Shown here: in pieces, positions 1-11,231 of the stretch
Position numbering within the stretch: position 1 is the first letter of the stretch
Layout of the letters: each line of letters begins with the position of its first letter
Assembly (NCBI RefSeq): GCF_019578655.1
Contig: NC_063261.1
Span: forward strand, 8,068,446-8,132,445
Direction of reading: 5' to 3'
Length of the DNA: 64,000 nt
DNA from: Ricinus communis
Lineage: Eukaryota > Streptophyta > Magnoliopsida > Malpighiales > Euphorbiaceae
Made by a program: the position numbers and the translations under genes
The notes under the pieces: generated by a model
Database searches by the model: none
Seen by the model: only the letters and a program-made list of their open reading frames with translations
What the model was told of the DNA's origin: nothing

Positions 1-416
1 TACCTTAGCCCCATTACAACCTTGGTAAAGACCCTTCGATTTTGGTATTCATTTGTTCGCAGTAGTGAAGATAGGATTTATAAGTAAGCTTATGGTAAGC
101 GGGTTTTGTGCATTTGCTTTGAGAGATTTGTTTCTCACCTTATACACATTTTGAGTTACTTGAGTGATCCCTGTGAGGCATTGGTTTTTGATGTTTGTTA
201 TTGAGTTATTTTTTTAAGTTATTTATGCATTGATATTATCTCCATTCTATGTTAATAATTTAAAACTTGACTTACGATTGAGTTTCTTTTGAGATGTGTT
301 GAATGCTGTTTGTTGTGGCCTAGAGGCATGGACTATGAGGACTTGCTAACTGCATTTTTTATGAGTTGAGTTGTTAATTGCTTGAGGACAAGAAAAAGCT
401 TAAGTGTGGGGTGATT
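1..416 (+). mobile_element. 3' internal tail of an Athila-type element (X)
   Basis: This is non-coding sequence that closely matches the 3' tail of element A near 35.05-35.47 kb, including the shared stretch around the words CCTTAGCC and AAAGACCCTT. It ends with the Athila-family block GAGGACAAG followed by AAGTGTGGGGTGATT (382-416), which is the polypurine tract just before the 3' LTR. The coding part of this element lies left of the window. No ORF here looks real. Confidence 0.8.
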
Positions 417-1991
417 TGATGTGCATAGTTTTACACATGTTTGCTTGCATATTATTGTGCATATTTTTAACATTTATTGTGTTTTTATTCCAAGATCATC
501 CGTGTTTGGTGTCCTTTTGTATTCTAGGAGATTTTATATGTCCATTATCAGTGTTTGAGCAATTCTAGATCAATTTTGGGTGAAAACAGATGTAATCAGA
601 AGCGTTTAACCTTGGGTTGACTTTTGGGAAGTTAATATGCCCCGTATTGGAGCCCGTGTAGAAATTCCAAGGCCGTGTAGCTTAAGCACCTTGAAGCAAC
701 ATGGTTTTCGAGGATAAACGCCCCAGAGCACGACCTGTGTTGGCTAACATGGGCCAGAACACGCCCATGCTAGCATCAAGAGCATGGCCGTGTCGGTGAC
801 ACGGGCCAGAACACGCCCTTACTCGATTCAATTCATTCTGTCATTTGGAGACCAACACGGCGCGGACACGGCTTGTGTTGAGGGACACGGGCCAGAACAC
901 GCCGTATTTGCACATAGTATAAATTGAACGAGCCAAAAAGAGAAAAAGGGAGTTCCAGATCGAGGATTTTGACTCTTCATCTTCTGTTGTAATTTTGCTA
1001 GACGTGTTTTCAGGCATTTTCAGGGGGCTTCCAGGAAATTGATTCCACCTTGGAACGTCAGATTCGTGATATGGGTTTTGGATTAAAGATTGAGGAGGAG
1101 TTTTGGAGCAAATCAAGAAGCAATTCTGGAGTTCAACTGCAGTGTAAATCAAGGCTTTGAGTTGTTCATCCAATTCTAAGAAAATGCTTTATATGTTTCA
1201 ATTTCTTTGTTCTTTCATTGTATTTGAATTCCTATTTGCTTTAGACATGAATATGTGTAGCTAGATTGGTTGAACCCATTGAGGTTCCTTGCTATGTTGG
1301 CTTATACTGAATTGTTGAGATTGTTTGAGTTTCCTTGTATTTTTTTTGCAATCAATAACATAAATCTAGTTTTCGTTACATTGATTGTATTGATTACTAT
1401 TCATAGAATTCTTTTAGCAATTTAGAAATTCTAATTGAGTTCGAAAATTTAATTGCAAGAACATGTTAATTTTTACTTAGAGGTAAGGTTAATTAATTTG
1501 TCGGATTAAGAATTAATAAAGCTTAATAGAGGTGGATTAAAACTTAAGGCTTACTTAATAATCAATCGTTAGGAAGAGATTCCAACTTTAGGTTCTTAGA
1601 TTTAAGAATTTGGTTGTCTCGAGAGGGAAACCCAAATTCAGTTTAGAATCCGTCCACGGGTAGCATAATCGGACTCAACAATCTATTATCTTTTGTTTGA
1701 TAGTCAACTAGTCTAGATCCTCTTTGGATTTGCTTTCTTGTCTTGATTATTCTCTCTACTCATTCATTCTCGTATTACACTTAGAATTTAGTATTTAGTA
1801 AATCTAGAAACCTCCGTTAATAATTTTAAGCTAAATAACAAGGAATGAAGTAGTAACTCTAGGATTTCACTTTCCCGAGGGATACGATATTTTTAATACT
1901 TGCCGTTGTGCTAGGCTGCATCGATGTGGGTAATCATGAGGACACTATTTCTACTTATGGCATTACTGGATTTCTTAGGGAAGTATCATCA
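417..1991 (+). repeat. 3' LTR of element X (Athila type)
   Basis: The LTR starts TGATGTGCATAG right after the polypurine tract. Positions 640-905 hold many CACGG/CCGTG words, followed by a TATA-like GTATAAATTG near 914. The U5 part contains the family signature 'cccgaggGATACGA..' near 1874 and GCTGCATCGATG near 1915, also seen in A, N, B and C. The last 80 bases differ from the other copies, so the right end is uncertain (1988 or 1991, at ATCA). The partner LTR is outside the window, so no target duplication can be checked. The reverse-strand ORF at 841-1173 is a shadow. Confidence 0.75.
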
Positions 1992-2779
1992 TACTAGAGA
2001 TGGATTCGTAAAAAAAACTTTCTAATTGTATATTCCCTATACATATAATATGGATATATTAAAAGTAAGCAATACAACATATCAAAGGTCCACATAGTTC
2101 TAGTCCAGTTTTATTTAGTCCAGCCCGACTTTACCATCCTTAGCCTAAATAGACTATCAGTTGCATGCAAGATTGATGTTTTAACATGTAGTCTAGATGA
2201 GTCAAATTTTAATTAGCATGGCAAATATCACTTAAATCTAATAAAATTTTATTAGTTCAGGCCAAATCTACCATCCTTTAGCCTAATGAATTACCACTTA
2301 CACGCATGAGTCAGATTTTTAAGCCTACTGTCTATGTGGGTTGATTTTAGTTAGCAATTACATCAAAATCACATATTTTCCACTAATTATCATAAAGTAT
2401 AAGAAAAACAAAAAAAATAATAAAGTAAGAAAATGAAAAGAAAATAAAAATTACAATTCTCTTACAACTATTAATAAAAAAGGCTACAACAAACTAAAAA
2501 TACAAAATTGGGCAAAATTGGCGATCTTGGGGGTTGAACAACTGATCAGTTGTATGTAGAGCAAATCAGCTATACATAGTGTCGATTGGTTGTGCACATA
2601 GCCGGTTGGCTGTGCAAGGCTCTCGATGGCTCTACAGTCTAAATTTTGATAGTTTTATTTGATTCAGTGTTTTTAAGCACTAAAAACGCCTAGAAAACAC
2701 AAGTTGCTCTTTTAGATTTTCAACTTACCATTTTTTATTATCTTTTATTTTTTTTCTTTTCTTTTCTTTTTTACAAATC
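1992..2779. other. AT-rich stretch, nothing recognised
   Basis: I see no ORF, RNA gene or clear repeat structure here. It is probably decayed non-coding retroelement sequence to the left of the Tat-type remnant. A short run of related phrases around 2540-2620 (versions of 'ggttgtgcac' and 'cagctatacata') suggests weak internal repetition only. Confidence 0.5.
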
Positions 2780-2799
2780 TGGTTGTACGAGAAGCTTCA

Positions 2800-3282
2800 A
2801 ATACTGATAATCTTAAGAGACATTGACAAGTATAAGCCAAAGCATGTGTAAGTTCGCTCTATTGCCTTGCCTCGAGGTGATGAGAACTAGATTTCTTGGA
2901 TAAGGGCATTCTAGATACACTTATCCATTGGACCTGCTCATACTTTTGGTATATGGCGGTTACATCCCTTTGCTTGTGCTATGAGCATCTACCTTCTACA
3001 TACCTTTTAGGCTCTATCGCTAATATGGCTAGAAGCAACTGATCCTAGAATACCCTCATAACTTTGAAGGTTCCCCATCGAGCCAAGACTTTTTTGGATA
3101 GGATTGAGAGGCTGTGGCCTTTTCTAGCATGGAGCGATGTTGAAGGCGACTTAACCATAAATGACAACTTCAAGGCTTGGGTTCAACTTCATACAACCAC
3201 TGCACATAGGTTCTTAAGGTTTAAGAGGACTCGAGAGCTAACTGCTGAATCTAAAAATGAAAATGCAAAGAGGAGAAAATGA
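2800..3282 (+). pseudogene. Candidate antisense ORF next to Tat pol
   Basis: An open frame of 72 codons (3064-3282) has a protein-like composition. It contains FLDRIERLWPFLAWSDVEGD and a basic end, KNENAKRRK. Reading shifts in the preceding 250 bases give further protein-like text in another frame, so this looks like a decayed gene. It lies on the + strand directly beyond the 3' end of a minus-strand Tat-type pol. Several Tat-lineage elements are known to carry an extra antisense ORF between pol and the 3' LTR. I infer that this is such an ORF. I do not recognise a domain, and it could be spurious. Confidence 0.35.
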
Positions 3283-3579
3283 AAAGGCTTCTATCATTAG
3301 ATCTCATAGATTTTGCTTTGGATTTAGTTTTGCTTTTCCTTTTAGTAGTGCATAAAGTAATAAACAGTCATATGCATGTTTGATAAAAACTCTAGACAAT
3401 TTTATTCATTTAGTAAAAGCCCAAATGGGTACATTTTTATTTCTCATAATACAACTCCTATTATTAGCTAGTCCTTTCAAATTTTCAAGTTGAATATTTT
3501 CTCTCTTTATTGCCTAAATTCTTGCTTGACTAGCCTTTTCATGTTCTCAGATTAGCAGGCTATCTTTTATTTATTAGTT

Positions 3580-6177
3580 TTTCTTTTTTTATATATAGTT
3601 TTTCTTGAGACGATCTAGATTGATGAGCCCATAGAATTCATTCCTTTCCAAGTCTAAAATCTTAACAGCACCTTGAGGCAATATTTTCTTTACAAGATAT
3701 ATGCCCTCCCAATTAGGCTTGAATTTTCCTCTAGGATTGATCACCATAGGCTTGTGTGCTTCAACATTAAATGACTAGCTTTGATCTTTCCCGATTTTAC
3801 TTTCTTGTTGAAAGCCATGGCTACCATCTTCTAGTACAATTGCATGTGATACAGAGCATTCATCCTCTTTTCATCGATTAAAGCTAACTGTTGATACCTC
3901 TGCTCGGACCACTAATACTCTAGTATGTTAGCTTCCAACATAACCATCAAAGACTTCAATTCTAGCACAACTAGTAGAATCGCTTCAGTCCTATAAACTA
4001 TGGAGTATGGTATTTGCCTCATTCAATGTTCGCTCAGTAGTTTGATATCCTTAAAGCATGAAAGGTATTCGAAATAACCAATCCTTGTGATTCCACACCA
4101 TCTTTGAGAGTATCTTCTTCAGGTTCTTGTTGGCCACTTCAACTTCACCATTTGCTTGAGGCCTGTGCGAAGAAGACTATGATGTTCAATCTTGTATTCC
4201 TTCAGTAAATCTGCCATTTCACCCATGAATTGTACCCTATTGTATGTCACAACATGATGTGAGACCCATACATACAAATCAGGTTCCTCTTTATAAATCT
4301 GGCCATCCGCTTTACCTGTAAGATAGTGAATGACACACCCTTAACCCATTTAGAGAAAGTAGCCAATCGCCATGGCTATGAACCTATGCCTATTTGATGG
4401 AGGCCTTATCTCCCTAATAATGTCAATTCCCCAAGCTACGAAAGGTGAAATATACGTCAGATTGTTAAGTTCAATCGGAGGCAAATGACTCAAAACACCA
4501 TACAATTGGCACTTACAATATTTCTTTACAAAGGCTATGCAATCCTTTTCCATCGTCAACTAATAATAGCCTTGATGCATGATTTTATTGCTTAACACTA
4601 TGCCATTAATGTGAGGCCCACATACCCCTTTATGCATTTCTCTTTAGTAAAACATATGAGCTAAACACCTAAAGCTATTCTTCTTTATAGTACTCTGTCG
4701 TGGTTGATATAGTTCCTAGCTTGAATCTATAATGCTTACCTATCCTTTGCAAATGCTACTTCTCGATACTCTCTACTATCTATAAACTTTTGTAAACTGT
4801 AAAACTGAAGCTTTTCTTTTAGGCCCATCTAAATGTCCATAATCTGCTCCTGACAATAGCAAGGCACTTTGAATTTTATGATTAACAATGGCTTGATAAA
4901 AAACTGCACGAATCTGCCATTCGGTTCTTGTCTCTAAGCAAGTGTATGAATGAACACTTAGAGAAATTATTGAGATAGTTGACATATGGTTTCAATCTCT
5001 CTTCAGTAGCTTGCTGAATCAATAGCACATAGTCCCCATAGGCCATCAATTGCTTCGCTCTTGCCACTATGGCCGCTTTTAATCCATATAAACATGTTTT
5101 GTACTCTGCCATCCTATTATTACCTTAAAGTCCAATCACTTGGCTATTAGTAGAATCTCTCCTTCTAGTCTGATCAAGACTACCCCTAAGGTTGCACCTC
5201 TTATATTCACCGCTCCATCGAAGTACATCCACCATTCTTGGATCTTGATTGCCCCTAGATTCTCATCAAGAAACTCCAGATCCCAAGGGTTGTCCCTTTA
5301 ATCACGTTTTATGCTAGGAATTCTACTATAGCCCTTTCTTAGACCACCTTCTTGGTAACATACTCGATGTTGAATTCCGTTAGAAGTACTAACCACCTAC
5401 CCAAATTTCTCAGAGAGATGAAGCTTCGAATAGATACTTCAGTGGCTCTATTTTTCAAATTGCTTAATCCTATAAGACTGAAAATATTGTTTCAACTTTC
5501 TCGTAACCCATATCATAGCCAAGCAAGTCTTTTCTATGATTGTACTTTGACTCACAAGGCAAAAATTTCTTACTGAGGTAATAGATCGCATCCTTTACAC
5601 CATTAGGCTCACACTCTGCCACCATTGCTTTTACTGCTTCCTCTTTTAGGGCTAAGTAAAGAATCACTGGCATCCTATCCTTTGGCAGTTTTAGCACCGG
5701 CGGCTTCATCAGGTATTCTTTAATCCTATCGAAGGTTTTCTAATATTATTCATCCTATATAACGAGTTAGTGTTTCCTCAGAAGTTTAAAAATAGGATCA
5801 CAAACTATTGTGACCTTGAAGATGAACCTGATGATGTATTGTAAAGCCCTAGAAATTCTTTGACCTCGTCTTTGTCTTTAGTGTTGGCATTTCTTAAATC
5901 TCCTTAACTTTATCTTTATGCCTCGTTAACTTACTATGTGCCTTAGCAGCTTCCTTAACGTCATTCTGAACATGCTCTTCTTCAGGTTAAGCCTTAGGTT
6001 ATACCTTTTTGCTTATCCTAGAAACTTATCTAGAGCTTCGAAGTGCCTTTCCCTTGTTTTAGATTTGACCATCATATCATCCACATATACCTCAACCTTC
6101 TTGTGTATCATTTCATGAAATAAGGCAGTGGCTGCTCTATGATAAGTTGCTCTTGCATTCTTTAATCCAAAAGGCAT
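3580..6177 (-). pseudogene. Tat/Ogre-type pol remnant (RT end, RNase H, integrase)
   Basis: Read on the minus strand, this is the back half of a Ty3/gypsy polyprotein of the Tat lineage. Just inside 6177 lies the RT motif MPFGLKNA, followed by the catalytic VEVYVDDM near 6080. RNase H follows: AIYYLSKKF near 5570 and MAEYKTCLYGLKAA at 5112. Integrase begins near 4559 (CIAFVKKYCKCQ of the HHCC finger, then WGIDIIREI), with the PQANGEVEV-like catalytic Glu region near 4150 and the C-terminal part down to about 3600. Stops and frameshifts break every section, so it is dead. Its 5' half is missing because LTR D is joined at RT. The 3' LTR is not recognisable. Confidence 0.8.
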
Positions 6178-7842
6178 TGATGCGCGCTATCAAGTAATAA
6201 AATGATAAGTAAGAATATCATTCCACTAGGGACCTAATTGTGAGTACTACCTTCAATCATATACTAATATTTAGTAATCAAGATGTTATTTGGATGTAAT
6301 TTTATATTTAAAGTAAAATAATCTTGAAAACGAAGATTAAAAGGATTGGTAAATTTATCAAAGATAAAACCTATTTAAGTAGTGAATCTTCCTAATAAGT
6401 TAAGTATTTCATAAAAAAACAGCAATTAATTCAAATCAAGAGTTGAGTTGGCATTCCACAAAATTAGGTTTAAACCTTTTTCAAGTGATTAAACCCCTAA
6501 TTCCTAAGAGGAGGGAGAGGAATGTCTTCTTAAACCCACTCATTTAGGTCATGCATTAAGATTAAGGAATTATCGAACCAAAGAATCTTGTAGATCTATT
6601 TTTAGTATCCTAATTAATTCTTAATCCCTAAGATGTGATCAACTCATAAAAAGTTATCTCTAATCAGTTTATGAAAATAAATCTCAATCAATACGTCGAC
6701 TTATCAATTGAAATAGATAATGAAGTAATCAAGGGAGCAACACAACTCATAGAAAAGATTAATTGCATTAACTTTGAATCAACCCATACAAAATAAATTA
6801 AGGTTCATCAAAACCTAAATAATAAGAAATTAGTTCCTAGACATTACAATAAAGGAGTAAAGATAAGGGAAAGAAGATCTCAAACTAGTCATGGAAAAGT
6901 AAAAATGACAATCTTCAATCTTGACAAACAATGAAGGAAAAATTGTTCTGCCTTGAAAACAACCAATAAAAATCCTAAGAAATGAAAGGAAATTAAGTTC
7001 TCTAAGTGTTTCTCTCTCTAGAAATGGAGCTATGATGGAACTCCCTTAAGATAACCCTAAAATTTCCTTAAATAATGTATTTTTATGATTGACACGGGGA
7101 CCACACGGCCGTGTGACGTCCTTAGCTTTTCATATCTTGAATATGTTTCTCCGTCCGTTCTTTACTTTGTGGGCTACTTTTGGGCACCTTTGAAATCGAA
7201 TTGAGATTTACGTTCTTCATCATTTGTATCTCTTGAAAAATAGCTCATTTTAGGATTTTGAATCACCCTAATCAGACATCTGTAGCTTTAGATAAGGCTC
7301 AAACACTGAGATTGACCTAAACAGAAATGAACTGCACAACATCTGACTTCGATCTAAGTGTTCTCTTCCTTAGCAACTTAATATGGAGTTGAGCCATTCA
7401 TAAGAATTATAGCTTAGGAAGTCCTTTAAAAATTTTATGAAGACACTTTTCAATTGTGGACCTATAAGATCATGAAAAACTGCATTGAACCTAATGCGAT
7501 CAAATATGCATAATGCTAAAATTCACTTGTCAGTCTGCCACGGGGAGCACATGGCCGTGTGGGCTTCCCCTGCGGACCCTTCATGCAATCTGCCCTTTTT
7601 CACAACTCACACAGGAAGGCCACATGCCCATGTGGCTTCTCATCTCAAACTGAATTCTGGATAAATATGCCTTTTCTTTCCCCAATTCTCATACTTTTCG
7701 ATTCCATTTGACTCCTTGACATGTATTATCCTCAAAGTGCCTAAAAGAACTGAAAATTAAGTTTGAACAAACAAATCAAACTCAATTGAAGGTAAAATTA
7801 ATATAAAATAAAGCTCAAAAGTAAGTGCCTTTAGCACTTATC
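6178..7842 (-). repeat. LTR D, divergent Athila-like 3' LTR
   Basis: The sequence begins TGATGCGCGC and ends AGCACTTATCA, so its ends are TG..CA inverted. The polypurine tract lies immediately to its right in minus orientation. It carries the CACGG/CCGTG-type words (near 7095-7110 and 7535-7640) typical of the LTRs in this window, but little other similarity. It interrupts Tat RT exactly after the codons for MPFGLK. The 5 bases at its left edge are GGCAT, and I found no matching copy at a right edge, so the element has lost its other half. Confidence 0.65.
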
Positions 7843-7990
7843 AAATTCCCCCACACTTGAGCAATTGCTTGTCCTCAAGCAAATTGAATAGAATCAAAAA
7901 CAAAGAAATGATAAACTCTCTCTCCAACAAATAGAGTTGGAGACTAGCAGACTAGGAGTTAGAGGAGGCATGTGCAATGATATTCTTTTA
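7843..7990 (-). mobile_element. 3' internal stub of element D
   Basis: Directly beside LTR D is the complement of AAGTGTGGGGGAATT, then of GAGGACAAGCAATTGCTC. This is the same polypurine-tract block as in A, N, B and C. The similarity to a retroelement 3' tail fades after about 120-150 bases, where unrelated sequence starts. The remainder of the element is absent, which implies a deletion or a rearranged junction. Confidence 0.6.
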
Positions 7991-9145
7991 GGGCCCTAGG
8001 AGCCAGATGCTCTCCTATACTGAGTATGTAGCTGCTTTGCCTTTACGATTGGTTGGCCCAGGGGTGGTGCTCCTATAGCTGGGACGTCAAGGTCGGCCAA
8101 GGGAGGTTGAAAGAGGGCCCGGGGCTAAGTGGTGGCTCATCTTCAACTTTGAGTGCCTAGCCGAAGGGCATGGTAGTCGAGGACTTTGCTACCCCGCCTT
8201 TGGCTATCATCTTAGTGCCTCATGGTAGGCGTATTGCCTTAGTGATGGCCCTGATTGACATAGATTTCATGCCATCCTATAGCCATGCAGGGACCACTCA
8301 TGTATGTCTTCTAGTTGGTGAACTTCTTTTTACTACATTTTCAAGGTCTTACCGATATCTTTGCTTTACGTGCAAGTGTCGCGGTAGTCTGTGGATCAGC
8401 TCTACTAGATCGTAGAGGAGTTTTAGGCACTCGCCCTAGGCTGGCACGCGGACTATTAGGTATGTATGCATGTTATGGATGTTATGTGTGCATGATTGAT
8501 GTATGAATGTTTTGCCAGTTTTTGACTTCTTGCTTTGGGTTGGGCTGAGCACTAGCTCTAATAAGAGAGGGATGTAAAGAGCGTACGGATCACGAAGATG
8601 TGGTGTACACCCTTTATGATCGAGGACCTATTTGAAGGGCCTAATCCCTTACCAGTTGATCCTAATGCTCTCGGCCCCAGCTACCGTTAGGCCTGCTGCC
8701 TAATTTCCTTGTCTTTTCCTACCTTGCGTTGCTGTTGCTTTACTTTCTTGTCCTTAGATATAATTTTTTATTATTTTGCACAATGTCAGTATAGCTCATT
8801 TGTCATTTTAGGGTTTGACATAATTCTTTTCATTTTATTTGCTGAATTTGATAATATTTGTTGTTGCTTCATCGCACTGTAGTTTCTACTTTTGCATGTC
8901 ACTTTGGATTTTTAGAAAAGGAACTGCACAGTCTAAAAATAATACATAAAATTATAAAATGGAAATTTTGAGAAAGGATAAATAAAACGAAAACCATACA
9001 CTTGGGCCAACATCATGGCCTCACTGAGGTTTGGGCTAGATAATCATAAGGCCTTTCTATCAAGTCATAGCAAATTCTGCCCCTCGAGTAGAAGGTGAGA
9101 TCGCGCGAGGACAAGGGTGACCTAGCGCGGGCTAAGTCTTGATGG
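7991..9145. other. Unresolved Tat-related region with exon-like segments
   Basis: There is no intact gene. A + strand open stretch (about 8360-8460) reads GLTDIFALRASVAVVCGSAL and ends at ATTAG followed by GTATGT, a good splice-donor match. It is preceded by a pyrimidine-rich tract ending in AAG. Phrases such as CGCGCGAGG and GGGTGACCT near 9095-9125 recur in the Tat LTR near 51.3 kb, so this is probably the 3' end region of the Tat element that hosts A. Other open frames here overlap in conflicting frames and are not convincing. Confidence 0.35.
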
Positions 9146-9166
9146 CCCTTACCTATTTAACTCTAG

Positions 9167-9587
9167 GTGGCCACTCTCCTTTGCTTCAACCATCATATCA
9201 TTATTATGAGTGAGATTATCAAAGATGTTATGCAACCCTTATTGAAGCGGATTAAGAAGAGTTCATGGGCCTTATTGGAGCCGCCTTTGGCCAGTCTGAG
9301 GTACCTTCGAGATGTCAGCCTTGATTTCCCTTTCCTTAATGTAGCCGTCAGCTTTTGGGATTCTAATGCTCATGTGTTTTGGTTTGGGACCTCTGAGGTA
9401 TGCCACTTATTCGAAGAGTTCTCGTCCATCCTTAGCTTCTACCTAAAATTGAATGATAGGCTTATTCTGGCCCCTTTGGAGGTCTCTTTGCTTCATGAGG
9501 TTTCCAGCTTCTATGAGCCAGGGATGCCCGTCATTTGTAGCCACGTCAAGGGACGTGGTCTCAATCTCTCGTCTTTTTCTAGTCTTC
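9167..9587 (+). pseudogene. 5' part of an interrupted Tat-associated ORF (DUF7745-like)
   Basis: The 140 codons before element A encode a protein with VSFWDSNAHVFWFG followed by LFEEFSSILSFYLK. That spacing (FWDP..F.F....TLEEY) is typical of the DUF7745 family, which is found in plant retroelement-associated proteins. The frame runs into element A at 9588 and resumes after the 3' LTR at 36954. The reading frame rejoins across the 5-base target duplication TCTTC. It lies on the strand opposite to the Tat pol that follows it at 37.5 kb, as expected for a Tat antisense ORF. Function is unknown. The family assignment is by eye. Confidence 0.55.
9583..9587. repeat. Target site duplication of element A (left)
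   Basis: The five bases TCTTC here are repeated exactly at 36949-36953, just outside the other LTR. This proves that the 27 kb between them was built on a single insertion event. Confidence 0.9.
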
Positions 9588-11063
9588 TGATATGCATTGT
9601 TTTACACATGTTTGTATGCCCAATTACTTCCATTTTTGTGCATAGTTATCTTCTTTTATACTAGAATCACTTGTGTTTTGGTTCCTTTCATGTTTTAGGT
9701 GATCATCGATGGCCATTATTAGTAGTCGAGGGAGATACGTGCAAATACGGAACATAATCCATCTAAATTAAGCAAAGGCTACCATTTCAAGGTTGAGCAC
9801 GGCCTAGACTCTGGCCGTGCTGACCCATTAATATTTTACCCTCAAAAGTTTCCTTTAGGCACGGTTTTTGAGGCCACCACGGCCTCCATCACGGCCCATG
9901 GTGGCTCAGCATCGGCGAAGGCACGGGCAGGGAGAAGACCTATTTTTTGGGACTCAGAGGTCCAGCACGGCCTGGACTTCGTCCGTGTTGGGGCTTGACC
10001 ACGGACGTGCTGGGACAATTATATAGGCAAAATTGAATTATTTTGCTAGGGTTTGATTTTTTAACTTAAGATTTCACATACACGCATGAGCCACCCTTTT
10101 TCAGACTTCGATATTCGACTTTGGGAGACTATTTCACATATATTGAAGAATGGATTCCAATGGTTTAAGCATCACATTAAAGATCAAGAGTGGATTTGGA
10201 GGCATTCAAGAGGCAATTTGAGGTTCATCATTCAGATTTGGGGATTTAGGGCTGTTCATCTGACTTGAAGAAGAAGGGTGTATGTGTTTTCAATTTACTT
10301 TTCTGTATTTGTTTCTCACTTTATGTTATTTATTAGCATGAGTAGCTAGAATTGTTGAACCCATTGGGGTTCCTTTGTTGTTGGATTACATTTACTATTT
10401 ATGAGATTTTGATTATCAATGCTTGTATTCTTCTTACTTTCATTATTAATAAGAAATCGCATTATTCATGAGATGTTGTGAATTGTGATGTTTAGATTGC
10501 TTTATGTAATTGAGAAGTTCATTTAGTAATTGGAAAATTGAATAGCAAGAACTGGTTAATGATCACTTAGAAATAAGAGTAGTTGACTAGTCGGATTAAG
10601 AATTAACAACTCTTAATAGCAGTGGATTTAATCTTAAGGCTAACCTAAAATCAATCGTTAGGAAAAGATTCCATCGTTTAGGTTCTTAGGTTTAGGGATT
10701 TGATGTCCTTGAGAGGGAAATCGAATTCAATTTAGAATCCGCTCATGGGTAATCACAATTAGTAATCAATATAATCTCTATCTTCACTAAAATCTAACTA
10801 GCTTAGGTCCCCTTGGGTTTGCTTTTTCCCTTGATTGTTTCACTAAATCTTTGCAGACTGTTTGACATTTAGTTAATCACTTAGCTTGCATCTAGTCATA
10901 GAATAGTAACTTCGTCGATTCTGTTAAGGTTAGATAGTATAAGACGCTGCAGTAGTTCTAGGATCGCCCTTTCCCAAGAATACGAACTTGATACTTGCCA
11001 TTAGTGCTAGTCTGCATCGATAGGTTCACTGCCTTAGATTGTAGCTACCTAAATAGCCTATCA
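9588..11063 (+). repeat. 5' LTR of element A
   Basis: It is 1476 bases with TG..CA ends. CACGG/CCGTG words cluster at 9795-10015. A TATA-like TTATATAGG follows at about 10018-10026, which fits a promoter with its start downstream. The U5 portion has the shared signature ATCGATAGGTTCACTGCC near 11016. Short open frames inside (for example 10086-10268) are not genes. Confidence 0.9.
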
Positions 11064-11069
11064 AGTTCT

Positions 11070-11087
11070 TGGCGCCATTGCCGAGGA
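11070..11087 (+). other. Primer-binding site, tRNA-Asp type (element A)
   Basis: TGGCGCCATTGCCGAGGA lies 6 bases after the LTR. The reverse complement of the 3' end of plant tRNA-Asp(GUC) is TGGCGCCGTTGCCGGGG, so this is a match with two changes. A tRNA-Asp primer is the established Athila feature. Confidence 0.88.
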
Positions 11088-11231
11088 AACTTTTATATGA
11101 ACTAGAGTGAATTTGTGTTTGTGCTAATCTAGCCATTTTTTATTTTATGCCTTTTCCTTTTTTTTATTCTTTATTTTTTTATTATTCATTTCTGTGTTCA
11201 TTAGTTGCCGCCTCTTAATTTCAGGTAGTTT

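Noticed and set aside
8170..8506. Two overlapping ORFs as independent genes
   Set aside because: They are in different frames and short. At most one segment may be an exon of a Tat antisense ORF.
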